Source: Clostridiaceae bacterium (GTDB lineage Bacteria; Bacillota; Clostridia; Lutisporales; Lutisporaceae). From it: a DNA stretch of 5,248 nucleotides. Made by a program: the position numbers and the translations under genes. Of this stretch, positions 1 to 5,248 are shown piece after piece. How positions within the stretch are numbered: the first letter of the stretch is position 1; the number at the start of each line of letters is the position of its first letter. Location of the stretch: positions 7,618 through 12,865 of the forward strand of contig DPSW01000110.1 in assembly GCA_003527145.1 (NCBI GenBank). Direction: 5' to 3'. The notes beneath the pieces are model-generated. The model did no database searches. It worked only from the letters and a program-made list of their open reading frames with translations, and was not told the DNA's origin.

Positions 1-988
1 CATTCATATATACAGGCATTTCTGCTTCTCCCCTGGGATAAGCGGCTACGGCAAGGTCGATTCCATATTGGCTGCCTATGTTCTTGATGTATTGGGCCAT
101 CCATGCATCAGCGAGCAAAACAGCACATTGTCCTGACAAAAAAGTGCTGAAGGCCTGGCCTTTGCCCATCTCTCCGAATTGCGGGTGGGTCACCGCATGC
201 TTATGCTTGAGCTCATATAGCTTTTGCAAGCCTTTCAGGGCTATGGGACTGTTGAATATGTAATTTCCGCTGCTATCAATGAACTGGGCCCCGTCACTCA
301 TCAAAATGCCTGTAAGGTTATAGCATCCCGGGTCAATATAGCCGTTGAGACCATAAGTGCTGCCTGTTCCTTTTCTGTTTCCCTTATGGGTAAGCTTTTT
401 CAGGCTATCAATAAACTCCTCATAAGTCCACTGGCCATCCTTCGGAAGCTCTGCTCCTCTTTGCTCAAATATGCGCTTATTCAGCAGCAAAGTATAGCCT
501 CTGGCAGCCCATGGTATGCCATAGACATTGCCTCTATAGCTTACGGATTCCAATGCCTCTTTATCAAAATCATTTTTGTTTGCATCGGTTATATACTCGT
601 CCAAAGCGTCCAAAAGTCCGGAAGAAATAAAAAACCAATCGCTGCCCACAGGGGCAATATCAGGATGTGCCCCTATCTTTGCAGCCGCCATCAAAGTAGT
701 TCTGCCGTTTTGTATATCCAGAGGCCTGAATTCTACGTAAACTCCCGGATTCTTTTTTTCAAATTCCCTGATCCTTTTTTCTATCCATCCGAATCTGCTG
801 CCGGTGGTCGTGTCCAGATTGGGATAATCCCAGAATCTTATGATTCCTTTCCACTCCGGTTCGTTAGTCTTAGGCTCATAGCTTTTTCTGTAGTCTACGG
901 CATATCGCTTAAATATAGCCGGTCCTGTAAAAATATATATGGTCATTATAATGCATAAAAAAAGAGTGACAGCTCTTTTCATCTTCAT
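1..988 (-). CDS. Extracellular solute-binding protein, family 1 (ABC transporter), C-terminus off the window
   Basis: This is probably the substrate-capture subunit of a sugar-type ABC importer, acting on the outer face of the membrane. About 329 codons are visible and the gene runs off the left edge. The N-terminus (MKMKR) is followed by one hydrophobic segment at residues 7-26. The mature domain starts near residue 46 with WKGIIRFWDY. Family-1 binding-protein signatures follow: PDIAPVGSDWF near 109-119, then GIPWAARGY at 157-165 leading into LLLNK at 167-171, and a WTYEEF segment. ATG at 988 is preferred over the in-frame ATG at 982 because AAAGGGAG sits 7 bases upstream of it. The start overlaps the stop of a 21-codon leader ORF. 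No lipobox cysteine follows the hydrophobic segment; the only early cysteine is residue 12, inside it, so the protein may be anchored by an uncleaved helix or cleaved by signal peptidase I. The substrate cannot be told, and permease genes are not in view. Confidence 0.88.
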   Translation of the reverse strand, partial: MKMKRAVTLFLCIIMTIYIFTGPAIFKRYAVDYRKSYEPKTNEPEWKGIIRFWDYPNLDTTTGSRFGWIEKRIREFEKKNPGVYVEFRPLDIQNGRTTLMAAAKIGAHPDIAPVGSDWFFISSGLLDALDEYITDANKNDFDKEALESVSYRGNVYGIPWAARGYTLLLNKRIFEQRGAELPKDGQWTYEEFIDSLKKLTHKGNRKGTGSTYGLNGYIDPGCYNLTGILMSDGAQFIDSSGNYIFNSPIALKGLQKLYELKHKHAVTHPQFGEMGKGQAFSTFLSGQCAVLLADAWMAQYIKNIGSQYGIDLAVAAYPRGEAEMPVYMN

Positions 989-1053
989 TAAAACACTCCC
1001 TTTGGCTTCGTGCTTCCGGTTTCGAGAGCCTGGATTGCTCGCACAGCATACAT
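988..1053 (-). CDS. Possible 21-aa leader peptide coupled to the solute-binding protein
   Basis: This short ORF begins MYAVRAIQ and ends KPKGVF. It starts at ATG 1053, five bases after a strong AAGGAG (1059-1064), and its TAA stop shares one base with the ATG of the solute-binding protein gene (TAATG). That layout is typical of translational coupling: ribosomes ending here can restart directly on the next gene, whose own AAAGGGAG lies inside the last codons of this ORF. The peptide has no recognisable domain, no membrane helix and no run of one amino acid like those in classical attenuators. It could be a regulatory leader, a relic of a longer gene, or chance. The good ribosome binding site and exact overlap make chance less likely. 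Confidence 0.45.
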   Translation of the reverse strand: MYAVRAIQALETGSTKPKGVF

Positions 1054-1096
1054 ATTCTCTCCTTAATTTATATTCCGGCAGAAGAAGAAATAGCAC

Positions 1097-1129
1097 AAAA
1101 AAACAAAATGACAGGTATTGCTACCTGTC
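1097..1129 (-). terminator. Rho-independent terminator downstream of pspC
   Basis: On the minus strand an 8-bp perfect stem (GACAGGTA pairing with TACCTGTC) closes a GCAA tetraloop, followed by ATTTTG and seven T residues. The TAG stop codon of the PspC-domain gene lies at the stem-loop junction, so the terminator begins inside the coding sequence and a translating ribosome would reach the hairpin. It separates the uvrC-pspC unit from the solute-binding protein gene, though some read-through is possible because no clear promoter was found in the ~45 bases between this tail and the leader ORF. Confidence 0.85.
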
Positions 1130-1384
1130 CTGTTCATCCTTTTCTACCTTATAGTTTACATTCGCATAGGGATTGTTTTGATCGTAGTTGTCCACCGGCT
1201 CTTCGGGTATTATAAATGCCGCTATGATATATGCAAGAAGGATTGGAAGGCCCGCACTCAAGAAGAAGAAGGCAACCCATATCAGCCTTACTATGGTTAC
1301 ATCAATATCAAAATAATCGGCCAAGCCGCCGCATACCCCGGCCAGAGTCTTATTATGTCTCGATTTATACAATTTTTTGTTCAT
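1121..1384 (-). CDS. PspC-domain small membrane protein
   Basis: This 87-residue protein belongs to the PspC family, small inner-membrane proteins related to the phage-shock/envelope-stress sensor PspC; many Firmicutes carry short stand-alone versions. The signature is clear: LAGVCGGLADYFDIDVTIVR at residues 14-33, followed by IWVAFFF and a hydrophobic stretch to about residue 59 with a central GLP, ending in IIPEE. A charged, Asn-rich tail of about 25 residues probably faces the cytoplasm. ATG at 1384 is chosen because GGAGGT lies 8 bases upstream; the in-frame TTG at 1399 falls at that ribosome binding site. It lies 68 bases after uvrC on the same strand with no terminator between, so it may be cotranscribed, and is followed at once by its own terminator. 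No pspA or pspB partner is visible, so a stress role is inferred from the family only. Confidence 0.9.
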   Translation of the reverse strand: MNKKLYKSRHNKTLAGVCGGLADYFDIDVTIVRLIWVAFFFLSAGLPILLAYIIAAFIIPEEPVDNYDQNNPYANVNYKVEKDEQDR

Positions 1385-1391
1385 ATCATTT

Positions 1392-1397
1392 ACCTCC
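1392..1397 (-). promoter_or_regulatory. Ribosome binding site deciding the pspC start
   Basis: GGAGGT on the minus strand stands 8 bases before ATG 1384. The alternative TTG at 1397-1399 overlaps this site and has no ribosome binding site of its own, so it is very unlikely to be used. Confidence 0.85.
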
Positions 1398-1452
1398 AAT
1401 TAGCGCTTTTAGGTGCTTCTGTAACTATATACGGCAGTCTGTTGGAAAAGTC

Positions 1453-3312
1453 TTATTTATTGAAAAAATTATATATATTTTCTGCTGCTTTTCTATTCAT
1501 GCCTTTCACAGCCCCCAATTCTTCAATAGATGCTTTCTTGATATCCTCAATTCCCTTGAAATGTTTGAACAATGCTCTTTTCCGTCCGGGACCTATCCCT
1601 TCAATCTCATCTAAAACTGACTTTGCAACTTTTTTCTGTCTCAGGCTCCTATGGTATTCTATGGCAAATCTATGGGCTTCATCCTGCATAACAGCTATCA
1701 GCTTGAAAGCTTCGCTTCTCGCAGGTATTGCTATCTCATTTTCATGATATATCAGTCCCCTGGTCTTATGTCTGTCATCCTTTACCATGCCGCACAAAGG
1801 TATTGAAATATTCAGCTCCTTCAATACTTCTGCGGCAGCATTCACATGTCCTAAACCGCCGTCAATCATAATAAGATCAGGAAACTCAGAAAACTTTCCA
1901 TGGGAATAGTCTACCTTTTCTTCATCAAGCTTATTCCTTTCTTCAATGCCATGAGTGAATCTCCGACCTAGTATCTCCCTCATGCTCCCATAATCATCCT
2001 GACCTTCAAAGCCCTTTATCTTAAATCTTCTATAATTCTTCTTGGCAGGCTTGCCGCCTTCAAATACTATCATGGAGGCCACATTGTCCACTCCTTGAAT
2101 ATTCGAAATATCAAAGGCTTCAATCCGATAGATATCCTCACCGATATCCAGATAACCTGCCAGTTCTTTGCAGGCTTCTGATATTTTCTTTGCTTTCTCG
2201 GATTTCTCCATCTCCAGCCTCAGATTTTCCTCCGCATTGCTGCGGGCCATCTGCACCAGTTTCCTCCTATCTCCTCTCTGGGGGGCAATTATGCTGACCT
2301 TTGAGCCCCGTTTTTCTCCCAGCCATTCCTCAATCACCGCCTTTTCCTCAAACTCATCAGGCACGAGTACGGTTTTGGGTATATATAAGGCCTTGCTGTA
2401 AAACTGCTTCAAAAAGCTGCTTATTATTTCACTTCCGTCGCTGTTTCCAAGGTCAGATAAGAAGAAGGTTTCCCTTCCGATCAGCTTTCCTTTTCTTACG
2501 AAGAAAGCCTGGATGCAAACAGTTTCGACCTGCTCAGCATAAGCAATTATATCCTGATCCTCCAATCTGGAGGATATTATTATCTGTTTTTCACTGATTT
2601 TCTTAAGCGAGTCGATCTGATCCCGCAGCTCCGCAGCCTTTTCAAAATCCAGGCTCTCCGCATATCCCGCCATTTTTCCCTGGAGATCCTCAAGCAAATC
2701 CTGCTGCTTTCCTTCAAGAAAAAGGCATACTGATTTAACTATCCTGTTATATTCTTCTTTGCTCACTTTCCCTGTGCAGGGCGCTATGCATCTTTTTATA
2801 TGAAAGTTAAGGCAGGGCCTTTCTTTGCCTGCAATCCTTTCAATATTTTTACTGCAGCTCCTTATGGGAAATATTTTGGAAACCAACTCAATGGTCTGGT
2901 TTACCGCCCTTCCATCTGTATAAGGTCCAAAATACTTTGCTCCGTCTTTTTTTACCTCTCTGACCTTAAGGACTCTGGGGTAGCTTTCATTGAGGGTAAC
3001 CTTTATGTAGGGATATTGCTTGTCATCTTTGAGCATCACGTTATATCTGGGCCTATGCTTCTTGATCAGATTGCACTCCAGTATCAATGCCTCCAATTCG
3101 CTGGCGGTGATTATATATTCAAAATCCCGGATATTTTCCACCATAGCATAAACCTTGGGAGGCTGGTTTCTTGACGCTTGAAAATATTGCCTTACTCTAT
3201 TTTTTAGATTAATTGCCTTTCCAACGTAAATAATATGATTATCCTCATTTTTCATTATATATACGCCCGGCTTATCAGGGAGGTTTTTTAGTTTTTCTTC
3301 CAGGTTTATCAT
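1453..3312 (-). CDS. uvrC: Excinuclease ABC subunit C (UvrC)
   Basis: UvrC is the cytoplasmic nuclease of nucleotide excision repair. It binds the UvrB-DNA complex at a lesion and cuts 3' and then 5' of the damage. At 619 residues it is full length for the family. An N-terminal GIY-YIG nuclease (about 12-95) shows GVY 16-18, YVG 29-31, R39, E79 and N91. Four cysteines (C153, C167, C175, C179) match the proposed iron-sulfur cluster ligands. A UVR motif for UvrB binding lies near 205-240 (LDFEKAAELRDQI). The RNase H-like 5' nuclease has the expected acidic and histidine residues: D401 in FDIS, D439/D440 in DDYGS, D484 in IDGG and H547 in DEAHRF. Tandem helix-hairpin-helix motifs for DNA binding close the protein (568-616; GIGPGRKRALFKHF, VKGMNRKAAE). 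The ATG start is supported by AAAAGGGG 7 bases upstream. It is divergent from the membrane-protein gene across about 90 bases. uvrA and uvrB are not in view. Confidence 0.98.
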   Translation of the reverse strand: MINLEEKLKNLPDKPGVYIMKNEDNHIIYVGKAINLKNRVRQYFQASRNQPPKVYAMVENIRDFEYIITASELEALILECNLIKKHRPRYNVMLKDDKQYPYIKVTLNESYPRVLKVREVKKDGAKYFGPYTDGRAVNQTIELVSKIFPIRSCSKNIERIAGKERPCLNFHIKRCIAPCTGKVSKEEYNRIVKSVCLFLEGKQQDLLEDLQGKMAGYAESLDFEKAAELRDQIDSLKKISEKQIIISSRLEDQDIIAYAEQVETVCIQAFFVRKGKLIGRETFFLSDLGNSDGSEIISSFLKQFYSKALYIPKTVLVPDEFEEKAVIEEWLGEKRGSKVSIIAPQRGDRRKLVQMARSNAEENLRLEMEKSEKAKKISEACKELAGYLDIGEDIYRIEAFDISNIQGVDNVASMIVFEGGKPAKKNYRRFKIKGFEGQDDYGSMREILGRRFTHGIEERNKLDEEKVDYSHGKFSEFPDLIMIDGGLGHVNAAAEVLKELNISIPLCGMVKDDRHKTRGLIYHENEIAIPARSEAFKLIAVMQDEAHRFAIEYHRSLRQKKVAKSVLDEIEGIGPGRKRALFKHFKGIEDIKKASIEELGAVKGMNRKAAENIYNFFNK

Positions 3313-3345
3313 GAGCTTGCCCCTTTTCTTATACTAAAGCTTTGT

Positions 3346-3374
3346 TTGATTTATTTTTAAATTTTATATATAAT
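3346..3374 (+). promoter_or_regulatory. Sigma-A-type promoter for the 237-aa membrane protein
   Basis: TTGATT at 3346-3351 (four of six consensus bases) is separated by 17 bases of A/T-rich sequence from a perfect TATAAT at 3369-3374. Transcription would start near 3381, leaving an untranslated leader of about 22 bases before the TTG at 3403. It lies in the divergent spacer with uvrC. I could not identify an equally good uvrC promoter on the other strand. Confidence 0.7.
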
Positions 3375-3389
3375 CATTTTATCTGATAT

Positions 3390-3396
3390 GGAGGTG
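3390..3396 (+). promoter_or_regulatory. Ribosome binding site pointing to a TTG start
   Basis: GGAGGTG lies 6 bases before TTG 3403, ideal spacing. The in-frame ATG at 3388 overlaps this site, has no ribosome binding site of its own and would lie only about 7 bases from the predicted transcription start. The TTG is therefore the favoured initiation codon. Confidence 0.7.
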
Positions 3397-3402
3397 TTAT
3401 AC

Positions 3403-4116
3403 TTGTCTAATTCTATGAAGCTTGTAGCTTTTATACTTTCTTTGTTTGTTTTTCTTATAGGTTCGGTTGTTTTCAATATGATACTGGGAATTACTCCTGC
3501 CGCCCAGAATGAAACAGGGCTCATGCCTGTAATCGCGGGTTATTTGAATATAATGATTAGCACTATGCTGCTGGTTTTTTCCCAAGCCATTTTTCGCTTT
3601 AAATATACCCAAAGACAGATGAAAAAGCTTGGTCATTATAATATTGTAGGGGAGTATTATATAGCTCCTTTCAGGCTGGTCGACAGGCTGATAATATATG
3701 TCTTCCCCTCAATACCTGTAATCTATCCTTTTTTCAGAGGAGAAAGGCTCAATAAATACACCCTCTGGAGCATAGCCTTGCTTTTTATATTCATTATTAT
3801 AACAGAAATATTGTTTAATTTGTTTAATAAATCAATGAAGATTGTGGTAACGGATAAAGGAGTGGCAGTAACCGGATATGATCTGCGCCTCGAGCTCCCC
3901 ATCAGTGCAAACTATCCCAGTTCCTCGGGCTTTTACCCCTTTGAAAGAATTGAAGGCTTCAGATATATGAAAAAAAAGATAACCCTTTATCAGACCTATG
4001 ACCTTGGCCCCATAACCATCACTGCTCCAGAGGATGAAATCAAGAAGATAAGAGGGCTTCTGCTCCAGAACCACGTGCCGGAGAGCAAGCTGAGCGGTGC
4101 CAAGCACAACGGATAG
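3403..4116 (+). CDS. Uncharacterised four-helix membrane protein with C-terminal soluble domain
   Basis: I do not recognise this protein with confidence. It is 237 residues from the TTG at 3403. Four hydrophobic segments are visible at about 7-30, 41-66, 95-111 and 119-142, the third being short and proline-containing (FPSIPVIYPFF). A positively charged loop (RFKYTQRQMKK) follows helix 2, which suggests that side is cytoplasmic. Residues 145-225 form a soluble, beta-rich-looking domain: KIVVTDKGVAVTGYDLRLEL, then FERIEGFRYMKKKITLYQ, then ITITAPEDEIKKIRGLLLQN. The alternating strands ending in a helix resemble bacterial PH-like or DUF5673-type membrane-anchored domains, but this is an impression, not a match. 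It has its own promoter and is divergent from uvrC. No terminator is visible after its stop before the oppositely oriented intron 3' end about 40 bases on. An alternative start is ATG 3388 (242 residues). Confidence 0.75.
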   Translation: MSNSMKLVAFILSLFVFLIGSVVFNMILGITPAAQNETGLMPVIAGYLNIMISTMLLVFSQAIFRFKYTQRQMKKLGHYNIVGEYYIAPFRLVDRLIIYVFPSIPVIYPFFRGERLNKYTLWSIALLFIFIIITEILFNLFNKSMKIVVTDKGVAVTGYDLRLELPISANYPSSSGFYPFERIEGFRYMKKKITLYQTYDLGPITITAPEDEIKKIRGLLLQNHVPESKLSGAKHNG

Positions 4117-4156
4117 ACACCAATTATACCGTTGCTTCAACATTTCTGGGAGTATG

Positions 4157-4229
4157 GTAGAGTAGGGAAGTGAAATTTTTCACTTCCCCCTTCATCAAAC
4201 CGTGCATGCGGTTTTCTCGCACACGGCTT
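4157..4229 (-). ncRNA. Group II intron domains V and VI
   Basis: Domain V (4197-4229, minus strand) starts AAGCCGTG, holding the catalytic AGC triad. It pairs with CACGGTTT, including a G-U at the triad; a two-base TG bulge and an upper stem TGCG/CGCA follow. The tip reads AGAAAAC, best folded as a bulged A with a G-C pair closing AAAA, so the usual GNRA loop is absent and the element is 33 rather than the usual 34 bases. Domain VI is a strong hairpin, GGGAAGTGAAA pairing with TTTCACTTCCC (4165-4188). The branch-point adenosine is probably the one at 4163, seven bases from the proposed 3' end. The hairpin has no T-run after it on either strand, so it is not a transcription terminator. Confidence 0.75.
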
Positions 4230-4257
4230 TCCGATATTCTTCTTCCTTCAGCATTCG

Positions 4258-5248
4258 CTATGCTGCAAGCTTTTGCAGTCCTCTCTCATAAATAAGCTTT
4301 CGGACTTTAGAAATCTGTGAAAGGCGTCTTCTCTTTTGAGTCTTTTGGTTATACCATATAGTAAACTTCTTTATGATATACCAATCTATCTTGTTCAGCT
4401 GTTTTCCCTCATCTTCCTCATGGCTTTCTTTGATGGAAATTGATGCGTTTCGCTAAATATCTGACCTCTTGCTGTCTCCGTCTTTAATCTCCTGTGGTGA
4501 AATCCTAGGAAATCAAATCCCTCTTTCCCATCCCATAGACTCACTAACCTTGTCTTTTCAGAATGTAGTTCCAATTCCAACTTATCCATGATAGTTTTCA
4601 CTGCCTTTAGTGCGTGTTCTGCTTCTTTCTTTGTCCTACAGATTACTACAAAGTCGTCACAATACCTTATGAGTTTCCCAAGGTGTTTGTAGTGCAGTTC
4701 CCATTTACTGTCCAGGTAATGCAAGTAGATATTAGATAAAAGCGGTGATATCACTCCGCCTTGTGGACTTCCTATCTCGCTTTCATTCAATTCTCCATTT
4801 TCCATTACTCCTGCCTTTAACCATTTCCATACCAACTTTAGGACTCTTCTGTCCGATACCCTCTGCTTGACCATAAGCATTAGCTTGTCATGGTTGATGT
4901 TATCAAAGTACCCCTTGATATCTGCATCAACCAACCACCAGCCTTTATTAGCGGTATCCTTTCGGATTCTATCCAAGGCTTGGTGCGCGCTTCGCTTCGG
5001 TCTAAAGCCATAGGAGCAATCCAGGAAATCAGCTTCAAACAGCGGTTCTACTATTAGTTTTACTGCCATTTGTACTATTTTGTCTTTTATGGTCGGTAAT
5101 CCTAGCGGTCTTTGTTTGCCGTCTCCTTTTGGTATGTAGGTTCTTCTTACTGGTTTAGGTTGGTATTTCCCTTCTATCAACTCCTGTTGTATTTCCTGTA
5201 CGAACTTTTCAACTCCATACTTTTCTACATCAGCAATTGATATTTTAT
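4258..5248 (-). pseudogene. ltrA: Group II intron reverse transcriptase/maturase, maturase domain deleted and frameshifted, N-terminus off the window
   Basis: Intact versions splice the intron RNA and copy it into DNA during retrohoming. The frame is open from the right edge (KISIADVEKYGVEKF) and continues through PVRRTYIPKGDGKQRPLG. Reverse transcriptase motifs appear in order: DCSYGFRPKRSAHQAL, the catalytic-Asp strand VDADIKGYFDNINH, GSPQGGVISPLLSNIY, the active site YCDD (4653-4664) and GFDFLGFHHR. It then reaches FPSKKAMRKMRENS and stops at 4395, where intact relatives continue through a maturase (X) domain. Another frame from about 4407 to 4258 encodes GKQLNKIDWYIIKKF, IWYNQKTQKRRRLSQISKV and LIYERGLQKLAA, which read as the normal C-terminus. 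The middle of the maturase domain seems missing, with the junction at GGAAAA (4402-4407). The catalytic half may still be made, but maturase activity is probably lost. TTG 5180 is not a real start. No endonuclease domain is seen. Confidence 0.85.

Larger units (their letters stand above)
4157..5248 (-). mobile_element. Group II intron, 3' portion (5' end beyond the window)
   Basis: On the minus strand a reverse transcriptase/maturase reading frame (as in domain IV) is followed, 28 bases after its last stop, by a domain V-like hairpin and then a domain VI-like hairpin, the order found in bacterial group II introns. The proposed 3' end is after CCCTACTCTAC (base 4157 on this strand), which ends in the expected A-pyrimidine; the boundary could be off by a few bases. 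Intron RNA domains I-III and the 5' splice site lie past the right edge. The 3' exon begins CATACTCCCAG, about 40 bases past the stop of the membrane-protein gene and antisense to it, so no visible gene is interrupted. I do not assign the intron to a structural class. Confidence 0.85.

Noticed and set aside
224..958. 244-codon plus-strand ORF and neighbouring plus-strand ORFs across 78-1747
   Set aside because: They lie antisense to the clear solute-binding protein, PspC and UvrC genes, show no domain and have no convincing ribosome binding sites.
1385..1399. TTG 1399 as the start of the PspC protein
   Set aside because: It overlaps the GGAGGT that correctly serves ATG 1384.
4123..4128. TATAAT on the minus strand as an antisense promoter
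   Set aside because: No matching -35 element was recognised, and a lone -10 hexamer in A/T-rich DNA is not adequate evidence.
3832..4143. 103-codon minus-strand ORF
   Set aside because: It is antisense to the membrane-protein gene and overlaps its 3' end; the composition looks like a shadow frame.
4165..4188. Strong hairpin as a Rho-independent terminator for the membrane-protein gene
   Set aside because: No T-run follows it on the plus strand, and its position fits domain VI of the group II intron.
1..5248. CRISPR array, tRNA or rRNA genes, toxin-antitoxin or defence system
   Set aside because: No regularly spaced repeats, no tRNA-like or rRNA-like segments and no defence-type proteins were seen; the intron reverse transcriptase has group II intron domains beside it, so a retron or defence reverse transcriptase is not needed to explain it.

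Overview
The window looks like chromosomal DNA from a Gram-positive, low-to-moderate G+C anaerobe of the Clostridia type. This is inferred from the strong Shine-Dalgarno sequences (GGAGGT, AAGGAG), the A/T-rich intergenic spacers, a UvrC that reads like clostridial UvrC, a short PspC-domain protein and a bacterial group II intron. No species can be named from the sequence alone.

Layout from left to right. Positions 1-988 (minus strand) hold the first ~329 codons of a family-1 extracellular solute-binding protein whose C-terminus lies beyond the left edge. A 21-codon leader ORF with its own good ribosome binding site precedes it, and its stop codon overlaps the start codon by one base (TAATG). 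Positions 1097-1129 hold a Rho-independent terminator that closes the gene upstream, a small PspC-domain membrane protein (1121-1384). Upstream of that lies a complete uvrC (1453-3312). uvrC and pspC share a strand, are 68 bases apart with no terminator between them, and are probably cotranscribed. Divergently on the plus strand, a good sigma-A-type promoter (TTGATT-17-TATAAT) drives an uncharacterised four-helix membrane protein with a soluble C-terminal domain (3403-4116).

The right-hand quarter (about 4157-5248, minus strand) is the 3' part of a group II intron: an intron-encoded reverse transcriptase/maturase running off the right edge, followed by domain V and domain VI. The intron protein appears broken. 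Its reverse transcriptase half is intact in one frame, stops early at 4395, and the expected C-terminal maturase tail continues in another frame to 4258. This suggests an internal deletion in the maturase domain across a GGAAAA microhomology.

The genes do not form one system. uvrC is housekeeping DNA repair, pspC is probably envelope stress, the binding protein belongs to sugar-type ABC uptake, and the intron is a mobile element lying next to them. I see no convincing undescribed system. The points most worth a second look are the translationally coupled leader peptide and the deleted maturase.
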